Shown in pieces: positions 52,666-64,000 of a stretch of 64,000 nt of DNA. The position numbers were made by a program, and so were the translations under genes. Origin of the DNA: an uncultured Pelagibacteraceae bacterium (lineage in GTDB: Bacteria; Pseudomonadota; Alphaproteobacteria; Pelagibacterales; Pelagibacteraceae); NCBI GenBank assembly GCA_902598655.1, contig CACKCQ010000001.1, positions 62,001-126,000 of the forward strand. The letters run 5' to 3'. Below the pieces are notes generated by a model. The model was not told the origin of the DNA. It worked only from the letters and a program-made list of their open reading frames with translations, and ran no database searches. Every line of letters starts with the position of its first letter. The first letter of the stretch is position 1.

Positions 52666-52863
52666 TCAGTTTTTGTCTAATAAATCTCTTTTCATTGAGG
52701 CCTCAACATACGAAAAGTAGGCCTCCTGTTCTTCAACATTCCAGTAAGTTAAGTTTTCAAGTGGTATTTTTTTTTGTGAGATAGCACAAATCACATGATC
52801 ACCATCTTCAATGATCTCAAAATTATTTGCTAAGTATTTTAATTTAGCTAACTTATTTAACAT
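52666..52863 (-). CDS. DUF2093-like small protein
   Basis: 65 aa; GDHVICAISQKKIPLENLTYWNVEEQEAYFSYVEA. Confidence 0.75.
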   Translation of the reverse strand: MLNKLAKLKYLANNFEIIEDGDHVICAISQKKIPLENLTYWNVEEQEAYFSYVEASMKRDLLDKN

Positions 52864-52885
52864 ATTTAAGATATATATTTACTAA

Positions 52886-54151
52886 ATGAAAATTGCAATT
52901 ATTGGTAGCGGAGGACGAGAACATGCTCTAGTTCATCAATTGAGCAAGTCAAAAAAATTAACAAAAATATACTCAATACCTGGCAATGCCGGAACTGAAG
53001 AAATATCTCTAAATATTGATCTTAATTTAGAGAATTTTCAAGACTTATATGATTTTATCTATAAGGAACAAATTGAATTAGTAATTGTTGGTCCAGAAAA
53101 ACCATTAGTCGAAGGATTAGTGGATTTTCTAGAATCAAAAAATATTAAAGTTTTTGGTCCTAGAAAAAAAGTTGCTCAATTAGAAGGCTCAAAAATATTT
53201 ACAAAACAAATTTGTGAGAAATTTAACATACCAACTGCTAAATTTAAAATTTGTAAATCAAAAGAAGATTCATTTTTATTTCTATCATCATCTAATTTTC
53301 CTATTGTTGTAAAGGCGGATGTTCTTGCTGCAGGTAAAGGTGTTTATATTTGTCAAAATGTTGATGAGGCTAAAACTGCTATTAATGAAATATTTGACGG
53401 TAAATTTGGGAAAGCAGATCAAGTGTTAATTGAGGAATTTCTAGAAGGAGATGAAATGAGTTTTTTTATTATTTCAGATGGAATTAGTTATAAAACTTTT
53501 AATACAGCTCAAGACCATAAAAGAGTTGGTGAGGGTGATACTGGAAAAAATACAGGAGGAATGGGAGCTTATTCACCTTCAAGCTTAATTAATGATGATT
53601 TAGAGAATAAAATTTTAAACAAAATAATTGAGCCAACGTTAAAAGCTATAAGTGAAATGAATGAGAAGTACGTCGGTTTTTTATATGCCGGCCTAATGAT
53701 AAAAAGTAATGAACCATACCTAATTGAATATAATGTCAGGATGGGTGATCCTGAATGCCAAACTATATTACCTTTGGTTGACAGTGATTTATTGGAAATA
53801 ATAAATTCTTGTTGTAATTCAAAATTAAAGACCCACGAAATAAAATGGAAAAATAAAAAAAGTATGTGCATTGCTTTATGCTCAAAAGGATATCCTGAAA
53901 AATATAATAAGAATGTTGAAATTAAAAATTTAAAAGAATTCAAATCAACTAAAGATAATTTTATTTTTCATGCTGGAACAAAAAGTTCTGGGAACAAAAT
54001 TGTAGCAGTTGGAGGTAGGGTAATAAATTTTGTGAATATCTCAGATAGTTATTTATCAAGTAGAAAAGAAATCATCAATCAGATTAATAAATTGAATTGG
54101 GAAGATGGTTTTTACAGATCAGATATAGGTCATAAAGTCATAGATAAATGA
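52886..54151 (+). CDS. purD: Phosphoribosylamine--glycine ligase
   Basis: IIGSGGREHALVHQLSKS, VGPEKPLVEGLVD, KADVLAAGKGVYI, GGMGAYSP, NVRMGDPECQ. Confidence 0.98.
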   Translation: MKIAIIGSGGREHALVHQLSKSKKLTKIYSIPGNAGTEEISLNIDLNLENFQDLYDFIYKEQIELVIVGPEKPLVEGLVDFLESKNIKVFGPRKKVAQLEGSKIFTKQICEKFNIPTAKFKICKSKEDSFLFLSSSNFPIVVKADVLAAGKGVYICQNVDEAKTAINEIFDGKFGKADQVLIEEFLEGDEMSFFIISDGISYKTFNTAQDHKRVGEGDTGKNTGGMGAYSPSSLINDDLENKILNKIIEPTLKAISEMNEKYVGFLYAGLMIKSNEPYLIEYNVRMGDPECQTILPLVDSDLLEIINSCCNSKLKTHEIKWKNKKSMCIALCSKGYPEKYNKNVEIKNLKEFKSTKDNFIFHAGTKSSGNKIVAVGGRVINFVNISDSYLSSRKEIINQINKLNWEDGFYRSDIGHKVIDK

Positions 54152-54714
54152 GAGTAATTGGTGGAAAACTAAGAGGTAAATTAATTCATAATCCTACAGA
54201 TAAAACAACAAGACCTTTAAAGGATATGGTTAGAGAGTCGATATTTAATATTTTAGAGCATTCTAAGAATGAAAAAATTAAATTCAAAAATGACGTAGTT
54301 TTGGATTTATTTTCCGGTTCTGGTTCGTTTGGCATTGAATGTTTGTCTAGAGGAGTAAAAAAAGTTTTTTTTTTTGAAAATTACAAACCCTCTTTGAAAA
54401 TTTTAGAAAAAAACATTAAGGAGTTAGAAATTGATAAAGATTCAGTTATCAAGAAAATAAACGCATATGAAATTTCTAAAGAAAATATAGATAATGAAAA
54501 AATTAATTTAATTTATTTAGATCCACCATTTAAAGATAAAAATATAAATAAATTATTAAGGAAAATTTTAGAATTAAAAATTGCTCACAAAAGTACATTA
54601 ATAGTAATACATAGAAATAAGAAATTTAAAGAAAATTTTATAGAAGATTTTAAAGTTCTTAGAGAAAAAAAATATGGTTTATCAAAAATAATATTTGGTA
54701 AATTACTATTTTAG
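54148..54714 (+). CDS. rsmD: 16S rRNA (guanine(966)-N(2))-methyltransferase
   Basis: MRVIGGKLRGKLI, TRPLKDMVRESIFNIL, VLDLFSGSGSFGIECLSRG, YLDPPF. Confidence 0.95.
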   Translation: MRVIGGKLRGKLIHNPTDKTTRPLKDMVRESIFNILEHSKNEKIKFKNDVVLDLFSGSGSFGIECLSRGVKKVFFFENYKPSLKILEKNIKELEIDKDSVIKKINAYEISKENIDNEKINLIYLDPPFKDKNINKLLRKILELKIAHKSTLIVIHRNKKFKENFIEDFKVLREKKYGLSKIIFGKLLF

Positions 54715-55878
54715 GATTTTCTTTGTTTCTATTTTAATCAATTCAACAGAAGGTTGGTTAATTGGATTTACATTTAATAAGGAGCTTAGCATAAGTGTTT
54801 CTAAAATAAAAAATGTAAATAGTTCACCTAAAGTTTCCTCACTTTTATTTTTAATTTCAAAACTTCTAAACGATAATTTTTTCTTATTAAATACATTTTG
54901 CGAAGCTTTTTTTTGAGCATACAACACTTGATCTAAGCTGCTCTTTTTTAAGTGCTCCAATCCATCAATTAAGTAAGCATTATTAAATTTAAGAGGACTT
55001 CTCTCTCTAGTGAAAAAAAAACTAAAGAAATTATTTTTTGGACCATCTAAATAAAGTTGTAAAAGACTATGATTGTCCTTTGGCATTGTAGAGATTATAG
55101 GAAAAAAGCCCTTACCCTTTTTTCCTAAACTTTCAGCAGATAATTGCTGGTACCATTTCAAAAAGTTATTTAATTTTTCATCATAATTTAAAATTACACA
55201 ATTTTTTTTTCCTTTAATAATATTTGAGTGAATTGAGGAAACATTTTCAATTAAAAAATTAATAAATGTTTTATTTTTTATTAGATAATTTAATCGTTTA
55301 AATTTTTTTTCATTTAAACCCATCAATTCTGCCGGAACCATTCCGACTTCAGATAATACTGAGTACCTACCCCCAATATAATTCTTATGGTCTATTACAT
55401 CAGATTTCAGTTTATTCGCCATAGCTCTTAGGATATTATTTTTATTTTCAGTGATTATTAAATTTTTATTTTTTTTTTGTTTCGTTAAAACCAGATTTAA
55501 ATTTGATAATGTTTCTAAAGTATTTCCAGATTTTGATATAATTATATTTAAACGTTTTTTATTTGATTTTGTAATTTTATATTTCTGTAAGTTATTAAAA
55601 AAGAAAAATTTTTTTTTGATTTTACGGTTAAGGAAATCGTATATAGCTTGTGCACCCAAAATAGATCCACCCATACCTATTAAATTAAACTCGTCAAATT
55701 TTTTAAAATTTAGTAAATATTTTTTTTTAAACGAATAATTATAATTATTTGTTAATGATTTTAATAAAGGATATTTTTGAATTAAAATTTTAAAATTTAG
55801 AAAATTATTAAATTTTTTTTTATTTAATTTTTTATTTTTATTATTGAATTTTTTGTAAATAATATGTTTTGTCTCCAT
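54706..55878 (-). CDS. pgi: Glucose-6-phosphate isomerase, short divergent form (390 aa)
   Basis: NLIGMGGSILGAQAIYDFL, IISKSGNTLETLSNL, GGRYSVLSEVGMVPAELMG, QQLSAESLGKKGKGFFPI. Confidence 0.87.
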   Translation of the reverse strand: METKHIIYKKFNNKNKKLNKKKFNNFLNFKILIQKYPLLKSLTNNYNYSFKKKYLLNFKKFDEFNLIGMGGSILGAQAIYDFLNRKIKKKFFFFNNLQKYKITKSNKKRLNIIISKSGNTLETLSNLNLVLTKQKKNKNLIITENKNNILRAMANKLKSDVIDHKNYIGGRYSVLSEVGMVPAELMGLNEKKFKRLNYLIKNKTFINFLIENVSSIHSNIIKGKKNCVILNYDEKLNNFLKWYQQLSAESLGKKGKGFFPIISTMPKDNHSLLQLYLDGPKNNFFSFFFTRERSPLKFNNAYLIDGLEHLKKSSLDQVLYAQKKASQNVFNKKKLSFRSFEIKNKSEETLGELFTFFILETLMLSSLLNVNPINQPSVELIKIETKKILK

Positions 55879-55881
55879 TAA

Positions 55882-56199
55882 TTACTGGATTTTCTTTTTC
55901 ATATTATTTAATAAATCTGAGCCACTACTTGAATCCTCGGATTTATCATCGTCTTTTATTTTCAGTAAATCTTTGACTTCTTCATTATTTGGTTGACTAC
56001 TTACTTCCAAATCATCTCCTGGTTTAGGAAGTTTATTCATATCTGGTGGCATTTGTAATGGATTTTTTTTCTTAACCAAGAATTCATCACTTTGTTCAGA
56101 TCTTTTTTTGCCTTCTAAAGCATCTCTAACTCCACCACAAAAAGTTAATAATGGCACTAAAGCGATTAATAAGATTAAATTTAGTCTAATTTTTTTCAT
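55882..56199 (-). CDS. Small putative lipoprotein (DUF3035-like); start placed at 56199 rather than the track's 56250
   Basis: [23 protein letters not shown] lipobox-like; [27 protein letters not shown]. Confidence 0.7.
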   Translation of the reverse strand: MKKIRLNLILLIALVPLLTFCGGVRDALEGKKRSEQSDEFLVKKKNPLQMPPDMNKLPKPGDDLEVSSQPNNEEVKDLLKIKDDDKSEDSSSGSDLLNNMKKKIQ

Positions 56200-56683
56200 T
56201 ATTTTTTTTATAGAATATAAATTCAGATAAAATAAGGCATATAATACCAATTGTTATAAATATGTCAGCTACATTAAAAATAAACCAATGATATCCTGCA
56301 TAATTTAAATCTATAAAGTCTGGAACAGCTCTGTAATAAACCCGATCAAATAAGTTTCCTAAAGAACCTCCTAATATTATCATTAAAAAAAAAGATTTAA
56401 TTTTTGTTTCAATCAAAGCGTAATACAATATTACCAAGTTTATAATAACTATAATTGCAGTAAAGAAATTATAAAAAATTTTATCTTCTGAAGAAAATAA
56501 ACCAAATCCAATACCTGTATTCCAAACCAAATAAATATTTAAGTATTGATTTATATAAAAATCAACTTGTCCTTCATTATTTAAAATATTTAAAATATAG
56601 ATTTTCGAAAATCTATCTAAAGCAAAACAAACCGCTAAAAATATAAAACCTTTAAGAAGTTTATTTAATTTTTCATTTCCCAT
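56186..56683 (-). CDS. lspA: Lipoprotein signal peptidase
   Basis: [56 protein letters not shown]. Confidence 0.95.
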   Translation of the reverse strand: MGNEKLNKLLKGFIFLAVCFALDRFSKIYILNILNNEGQVDFYINQYLNIYLVWNTGIGFGLFSSEDKIFYNFFTAIIVIINLVILYYALIETKIKSFFLMIILGGSLGNLFDRVYYRAVPDFIDLNYAGYHWFIFNVADIFITIGIICLILSEFIFYKKNNEKN

Positions 56684-59426
56684 TTGTATTTAAAAGTCCA
56701 CAATTTGGTCTTTCACAACTCGACTCAAAAATTTTCCAACAAATAGGACATTTATTTCCTTGTGCCTTTTTTGCAACTACGTCGATACTATTTTTTAAAT
56801 TTTCATCTTTAATTACAGATGCAGATGAGGTTATACAAATTTCAGAAAAATTGATATTTTTTGCCTTATCGTAAAATTCTTTATTTAACTTTATTTCAAT
56901 CATTGCCTCTAAACTTGATCCAATTGATTTTTCAGCTCTCATGTTCTCAATTGAAATATTTGCCACATCTCTAATTTTTTTTACATATTCCCAATCTGAG
57001 CTTATTTCTTCATTATTCCAAGAATTTGGAACTGAGACAAAATTTTGCAAATGTATACTTTGTCTATCTTCTTCTTTTTTAACCAATTGATAAATTTCTT
57101 CAGTTGTAAATGATAATATTGGAGCAAACCATTTCAGGAGACATTGTAAAATAATATTTAAAAGAGTTATGCAGTTCTTTCTTTTATCAGAATTTAAAGC
57201 CTCACAATATAAAGTGTCTTTCCTGATATCAAAATAAAAGGCTGAAAGCTCAACTGTACAAAAATTTAGTAATTCTTTATATAAGTTATGAAAGTTATAA
57301 ACTTTAAAATTATTTTTAAAATTCTCATTTATTGTATAAATTCTGTGAAGCATAAATTTTTCAAGTGAGTCAAAGTTTTCAAACTTAACTTTTTCTAAAT
57401 CAAGATTTTCATATTGGTCTTGAATATTTCCTAAAAGATATCTAAACGTGTTTCTAATTTTTCTGTAAGACTCTGCATGTTGATCTAAAATTGAATAATC
57501 TATTCTAAGATCCTCAGCATAATTTGAAGATGCAACCCAAATTCTTAATATATCAGCTCCGTATTTTTTAAGTATATCCTGTGGAGCAATTACGTTACCT
57601 GTTGATTTTGACATTTTTAGACCTTTTCCATCTACAACAAAACCATGAGAAAGAATGCTTTCGAATGGAGCAACACCTCTGGTTCCACATGACTCTAACA
57701 GTGAAGAGTGAAACCAACCTCTATGTTGATCTGAACCCTCTAAATACATAGATGCTGGCCATTTAAGATCATCTCTTTTTTCTAAGACAAACGAATGGGT
57801 GGATCCACTATCAAACCAAACTTCAACTATATCTGATAATTTTTCATAATCTTCAGCTTTATACTTATCTCCAAGAAAGATCTGATAATTTTCATTAAAC
57901 CAACAATCAGATCCTTCTTTTTCATAAATTTTTGCAATATTTTCAAAAACTTCATCATCAACTAAAACATCACCTGTTTTTTTTGAAATAAAAATCGGTA
58001 GCGGCACACCCCAAACTCTCTGTCTTGATACACACCAATCAGGTCTAGTTTCAATCATTGATTTTATTCTTTCTTTTCCTTTTGAAGGATAAAAATCAGT
58101 ATTATCGATTGCTTTTAATGCTTTATCTCTTAAACCATGACTTTCCATTGATATAAACCATTGCGGGGTTGCTCTATGAACTAATGGAGCTTTTGATCTC
58201 CAAGAATGAGGATAAGAGTGGGTAAGTTTTCCGTTTGTTACTAAATTTTTTTGTTCATCTAATTTTTCTATGATTAAATTATTTGCCTTAAAAATATGTA
58301 AACCTTCAAAAAGTTTAATTTCATTTGTATATTTTCCATCACCATCAACTGTTTCAATTGCTTTAATATTATTATTTAAACAAAGATTGAAATCATCAGG
58401 TCCATGACTTGGAGCGCAGTGAACAACGCCTGTACCTTGCTCAGTAGTAACAAAATTAGCCTCAAGCATTGGAATATCATAATCATATCCCATTTTAGAA
58501 AATGGATGACTACAAACTGTTCCTTTTAAATCTTTTCCAAAAAATTCGTTTAAAACTTTAATATTTTCTATAGATGTATCTTTTTTAAAAGGTTCTAGTA
58601 ATTCTTTTGCAATCACTATTTTTCTATCGACAAAATTTTTGTTATCATTTATTTTAAGCAAAACATATTTTAGGCCAGCATTATAAGCTAAAGCTTTATT
58701 TGCAGGAATAGTCCATGGAGTTGTGGTCCAAATTATTACATCAGCACCTTTAATAATATCTAAATTTGATACTTTCACCTTGAAGGCTGCATAAATCGTA
58801 TCTGAAACATGATCCATGTATTCAACCTCAGCATCAGCTAAAGCAGTTTTTTCTACAGTTGACCATAGAACTGGTTTGTAACCTCTATAAAGGCTTCCTT
58901 CTTTAAGAAATTTTCCAAGTTCTCTAACTATTTGAGCTTCCGCATCAAATGACATTGTTGAATAGTAATTTTCCCAATCACCAATTACCCCAAGTCTTGT
59001 AAATTCTCCCTTATGAACGTCTATCCATTTATTTGCAAATTCCCTACATTCTTTTCTGAATTCAATAATTGGAACATCATTTTTATTTTTCTTATTCTTT
59101 TTGTATTGTTCTTCAATTTTCCACTCAATAGGCAAACCATGGCAATCCCATCCAGGAACATAAACTGAATCCTTGCCATCCATTTGATGAAATTTTGTAA
59201 TTATATCTTTTAAAATTTTATTCAAAGCGGTACCCATGTGAATATTACCATTTGCATATGGAGGCCCATCATGGAGTACAAATTTTTCTTGCCCTTTACT
59301 TTTTTGTCTTAACAAATTGTACAGGTCAATTTTCTTCCAAAATTCAATATAATTTGGCTCCTTGTTTGGCAAATTTGCCTTCATTGAGAATTTTGTTTTA
59401 GGTAGATTAATGTGTTCCTTACTCAT
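56673..59426 (-). CDS. ileS: Isoleucyl-tRNA synthetase
   Basis: [58 protein letters not shown]-terminal zinc finger. Confidence 0.98.
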   Translation of the reverse strand: MSKEHINLPKTKFSMKANLPNKEPNYIEFWKKIDLYNLLRQKSKGQEKFVLHDGPPYANGNIHMGTALNKILKDIITKFHQMDGKDSVYVPGWDCHGLPIEWKIEEQYKKNKKNKNDVPIIEFRKECREFANKWIDVHKGEFTRLGVIGDWENYYSTMSFDAEAQIVRELGKFLKEGSLYRGYKPVLWSTVEKTALADAEVEYMDHVSDTIYAAFKVKVSNLDIIKGADVIIWTTTPWTIPANKALAYNAGLKYVLLKINDNKNFVDRKIVIAKELLEPFKKDTSIENIKVLNEFFGKDLKGTVCSHPFSKMGYDYDIPMLEANFVTTEQGTGVVHCAPSHGPDDFNLCLNNNIKAIETVDGDGKYTNEIKLFEGLHIFKANNLIIEKLDEQKNLVTNGKLTHSYPHSWRSKAPLVHRATPQWFISMESHGLRDKALKAIDNTDFYPSKGKERIKSMIETRPDWCVSRQRVWGVPLPIFISKKTGDVLVDDEVFENIAKIYEKEGSDCWFNENYQIFLGDKYKAEDYEKLSDIVEVWFDSGSTHSFVLEKRDDLKWPASMYLEGSDQHRGWFHSSLLESCGTRGVAPFESILSHGFVVDGKGLKMSKSTGNVIAPQDILKKYGADILRIWVASSNYAEDLRIDYSILDQHAESYRKIRNTFRYLLGNIQDQYENLDLEKVKFENFDSLEKFMLHRIYTINENFKNNFKVYNFHNLYKELLNFCTVELSAFYFDIRKDTLYCEALNSDKRKNCITLLNIILQCLLKWFAPILSFTTEEIYQLVKKEEDRQSIHLQNFVSVPNSWNNEEISSDWEYVKKIRDVANISIENMRAEKSIGSSLEAMIEIKLNKEFYDKAKNINFSEICITSSASVIKDENLKNSIDVVAKKAQGNKCPICWKIFESSCERPNCGLLNTNGK

Positions 59427-59432
59427 ATAATT

Positions 59433-60359
59433 TTATCTTTTAGCGACTTTAATATCTTTCTTTATCTGTTTTTTTAAAGCATCAATATTTTTAAATTTAG
59501 TTTCTCCTCTAATAAATTTTGTAAAATTAATAGTTAGATTTTTATTATAAAGATTTCCAGAAAATTTAAATAAATTTACCTCTAATAATAATTTTTTTTG
59601 ATTAAAAGTAGGTCTATAACCGATATTTGCTATTCCTTTGATCCTTTTTTTGTTTTTTTCAATATAAACATTAACTGCATAAACTCCTACTTTTGGTATT
59701 ACATAATTTTTTATATTTATGTTGCATGTAGGAAAACCAATTTTTCTTCCCATCATTCTACCCTTTTCTACAACACCTTCTATTGACCAATTTCTTGATA
59801 AAAGTTGATTTGCATTTTTTAAATTACCATTTTCAATTAATTTTCTAATTAATGTTGAGGAAATAATTTTATTTTTTTTATATAACGGTTTTGGATTAAT
59901 TAATTTATAATTATACTTTTTTTGAAATCTTTTTAATAAATTTACGTCCCCCTCTCTCCTATTTCCAAATCTAAAATTATTACTGACAAAAATGTAATCT
60001 GCACTTAACTTTTTGCATAAAATATTTTTAATAAAATTATGACAAGATATTTTGGAGAATTTTTTATCAAATTTTTTATTTATTAAAAAATCTACGTTAT
60101 AATCACTAAAATATCTGCTCTTTTGATTAAGATTTGAAAGTCGATAATTCGTAATACTTTTATCAAAATACATTTTTGGTATTGGATCAAAAGTCACTAC
60201 TCCAATTTTTGAATTATATTTTTTTTTATATTTTTTTGCTTCTTTGAATAATCTTTGATGGCCTAAGTGTAAGCCATCAAAATTACCAATTAATATCATG
60301 GCATTTTGATGTTTTCTTAAAATCTTGAAATTTTTATAAATTTTAATTTTGTTCACCAT
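59433..60359 (-). CDS. ribF: Bifunctional riboflavin kinase/FMN adenylyltransferase
   Basis: LIGNFDGLHLGHQRLF, FVSNNFRFGNRREGDV, GRKIGFPTCNI. Confidence 0.94.
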   Translation of the reverse strand: MVNKIKIYKNFKILRKHQNAMILIGNFDGLHLGHQRLFKEAKKYKKKYNSKIGVVTFDPIPKMYFDKSITNYRLSNLNQKSRYFSDYNVDFLINKKFDKKFSKISCHNFIKNILCKKLSADYIFVSNNFRFGNRREGDVNLLKRFQKKYNYKLINPKPLYKKNKIISSTLIRKLIENGNLKNANQLLSRNWSIEGVVEKGRMMGRKIGFPTCNINIKNYVIPKVGVYAVNVYIEKNKKRIKGIANIGYRPTFNQKKLLLEVNLFKFSGNLYNKNLTINFTKFIRGETKFKNIDALKKQIKKDIKVAKR

Positions 60360-61168
60360 TTCAATTTTGTTTGAGTGTAATTCACGCTTACTCCATATTT
60401 TTTTTCTAATATATCAATATTAATACTACTTAATTCTTTTTTATGTATACCATTCGTTATTAACAAATTATCAAAATTTTGAATATTAGCTCCTTTTATA
60501 TCTGTGTTCATATTATCTCCGATACATAAAACATTTTTACCATTTATATTAGCAGATAAATTATAAACCGGAGGATAAGGTTTTCCAAAGTAAATTACTT
60601 TTCCACCAATTTCTTCAAATATTTTTGCAACTGACCCAGCACAAAACTCTCTAACATCACCTCTATCAACAATTAAGTCTGGATTTGTACACACAAATTT
60701 TTTATTTGAAAACTTCTCAAGTAAATCTTCATAATATTCAAGTTTTATCTCATGATCTTCAAATAACCCTGTACAAATAAAATAATCAGCTTGATTAATA
60801 TTGCTAACTTTATTTTGTTCAAGTCTTTTAAATAAGTCGAAATCTCTTGGTGGTCCAATGTGATAAAATTTTGAATTTTGAAAATTTTCTATTAAATATT
60901 TTAATGAAGCTTCTCCAGAAGTATATACATGTTCATAAAATTTTTTGAGCCCCATTTTTTTCAAAAAATCAATAACTGTTAAATTTGGTCTCGGCGCGTT
61001 AGTAAGTAATACAAACTCTTTATTATTTTTTTTTAAATTTTCTAATACTTCGATAGAATCTTCAAAAATTTCTAATCCGTTGTGGATCACTCCCCATATG
61101 TCGATAAAAAATAATTCGTAACTGTTTATTTTAGATCTTAATCCATCTTTATCTAAGTTTTGGGGCAT
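60353..61168 (-). CDS. HAD-superfamily class IIA hydrolase
   Basis: FIDIWGVIHNGLEIFEDSIEVL, LLTNAPRPN, YFGKPYPPVYNL, CIGDNMNTDIKGA. Confidence 0.92.
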   Translation of the reverse strand: MPQNLDKDGLRSKINSYELFFIDIWGVIHNGLEIFEDSIEVLENLKKNNKEFVLLTNAPRPNLTVIDFLKKMGLKKFYEHVYTSGEASLKYLIENFQNSKFYHIGPPRDFDLFKRLEQNKVSNINQADYFICTGLFEDHEIKLEYYEDLLEKFSNKKFVCTNPDLIVDRGDVREFCAGSVAKIFEEIGGKVIYFGKPYPPVYNLSANINGKNVLCIGDNMNTDIKGANIQNFDNLLITNGIHKKELSSINIDILEKKYGVSVNYTQTKLKW

Positions 61169-61235
61169 ACTTGAGGTATAGCTTAAAAATAAGCTTAATT
61201 CTTGAGTTTTTTAGACCATAATTTTTATTCAAGAT

Positions 61236-61264
61236 CTTGAAAATTATTAAATATGTCTCTATAT
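61236..61264 (+). promoter_or_regulatory. RpoH (sigma-32)-like promoter upstream of groESL
   Basis: CTTG(AAA)-N17-CTCTATAT, resembling alphaproteobacterial RpoH promoters; SD AAAGGAG at 61277-61283. Confidence 0.5.
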
Positions 61265-61290
61265 GACTGCTAATTTAAAGGAGAATTCGT

Positions 61291-61584
61291 ATGAAGTTTA
61301 AACCGTTACATGACCGTGTTTTAATAGAAGTTTTAGATAGCAGCGAAAAAACTGCTGGTGGCATAATTATTCCAGATACAGCTCAAGAAAAACCTCAAGA
61401 AGGTAAAGTTGTTGCTGTTGGCGGAGGTGCAAAAACTGAAGATGGAAAACTAATACCTATGGACGTTAAAGTAGGAGATAAAGTTTTATTCGGTAAGTGG
61501 TCAGGAACAGAAGTTAAAATCGATGGTAAAGAGTACAGCATAATGAAAGAATCAGACATTATGGGTATTGCAACAGGTAAATAA
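61291..61584 (+). CDS. groES: Co-chaperonin GroES
   Basis: [42 protein letters not shown]. Confidence 0.99.
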   Translation: MKFKPLHDRVLIEVLDSSEKTAGGIIIPDTAQEKPQEGKVVAVGGGAKTEDGKLIPMDVKVGDKVLFGKWSGTEVKIDGKEYSIMKESDIMGIATGK

Positions 61585-61602
61585 ATAATAAGGAGAGTTT
61601 AA

Positions 61603-63258
<1,656 letters not shown>

Positions 63259-63284
63259 TCCCAATTTTACTCAAAAAAAAATTC

Positions 63285-63317
63285 AAAAAGGGCAGTTTTT
63301 ACTGCCCTTTTTTTTTG
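63285..63317 (+). terminator. Rho-independent terminator after groEL
   Basis: AAAAAGGGCAGT-TTTT-ACTGCCCTTTTTTTTT hairpin with T tract. Confidence 0.93.
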
Positions 63318-63356
63318 AATTGAAAAAAAATATTTTGAATATATAAGAACGCGCAA

Positions 63357-64000
63357 ATGACAACATCAATACGTAACATCACCATTATTGCTCATGTTGA
63401 CCATGGCAAGACTACTTTGATTGATAACTTAATGAAACAGAGTGGTTCTTTTAGAGAAAATGAAGTTGTTGATGAAAGACTGATGGACTCTGGCGAACTT
63501 GAAAAGGAAAGAGGTATTACAATTCTTGCCAAACCAGCTTCAATAAATTGGAAAGATTCTAGAATTAATATTATTGATACACCTGGACACAGGGATTTTG
63601 CTGCAGAAGTTGAAAGAGTTCTTAGTATGGCTGATGGTGCATTATTGTTAATAGATTCAGCCGAAGGGGTAATGCCTCAAACTAAATTTGTATTAGCTAA
63701 AGCACTTAAACAAGGACTTAAACCAATCGTAGTTATTAATAAATTAGACAAAGCTGACCAAAGAGCCGATGAAGTTTTAAATGAGACTTTTGACTTATTT
63801 GTAAGCTTAGATGCCAACGAAGAGCAATTAGACTTTCCAGTTATTTACGCAAGTGGAAGATCTGGCTGGGCATCTAACGAAATAGATGGCCCAAGAGAGA
63901 ACTTAAATCCATTATTAGATTTAGTAATAGATCATGTAAAGCCAGCAGAATTTGACAAGTCCAAGCCTTTTGCAATGCTTTCGACTCTTTTATATGCAGA
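63357..64000 (+). CDS. typA: GTP-binding protein TypA/BipA, N-terminal part (truncated by window end)
   Basis: MTTSIRNITIIAHVDHGKTTLIDNLMKQSGSFRENEVVDERLMDSGELEKERGITILAKP... NIIDTPGHRDF, NKLD. Confidence 0.97.
   Translation, partial: MTTSIRNITIIAHVDHGKTTLIDNLMKQSGSFRENEVVDERLMDSGELEKERGITILAKPASINWKDSRINIIDTPGHRDFAAEVERVLSMADGALLLIDSAEGVMPQTKFVLAKALKQGLKPIVVINKLDKADQRADEVLNETFDLFVSLDANEEQLDFPVIYASGRSGWASNEIDGPRENLNPLLDLVIDHVKPAEFDKSKPFAMLSTLLYA

Noticed and set aside
61171-61200. Inverted repeat AGCTTA-AAAA-TAAGCT between the HAD gene and groES
   Set aside because: Short, AT-rich, no T tract in either direction, and expected by chance in such AT-rich intergenic DNA; kept only as a note.

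Overview
AT-rich (visibly ~30% GC), densely packed alphaproteobacterial chromosomal segment. Gene content, gene order and codon usage strongly resemble a SAR11/Pelagibacterales genome; this is judged by eye, not by a search. Most of the ~74 features are core genes: the end of uvrC, pgsA, ilvE, a MarR/response regulator/histidine kinase set, lgt, prs, rplY-pth-ychF, the bc1 complex (petABC), hemF, greA, cca, tRNA-Gln, ispE, rnhB, a CcrM-type GANTC methyltransferase, mutY, a DUF721 gene, a DsbA-like gene, smc, the ATP synthase F0 operon, a retinal biosynthesis cluster (crtI-crtB-crtY-blh), ispH, thrB/rnhA/thrC, the aa3 cytochrome oxidase operon (ctaC-D-B-small ORF-G-E plus surf1), ubiA, a lipid A/Kdo block (ABC exporter, kdtA, lpxK, lpxL), purD, pgi, lspA, ileS, ribF, groESL and the start of typA. 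I see no mobile element, prophage, CRISPR array or defence island. The most interesting points are: (i) tRNA-Gln ending 3 nt before the start codon of the CCA-adding enzyme; (ii) a ccrM promoter whose spacer carries two GANTC sites in an inverted repeat, with a mis-assigned upstream start in the ORF track; (iii) an unusually short SMC with no recognisable hinge; (iv) two small membrane-protein ORFs missing from the ORF track, one after blh and one between ctaB and ctaG; (v) extreme compaction, including back-to-back start codons and shared stop codons.
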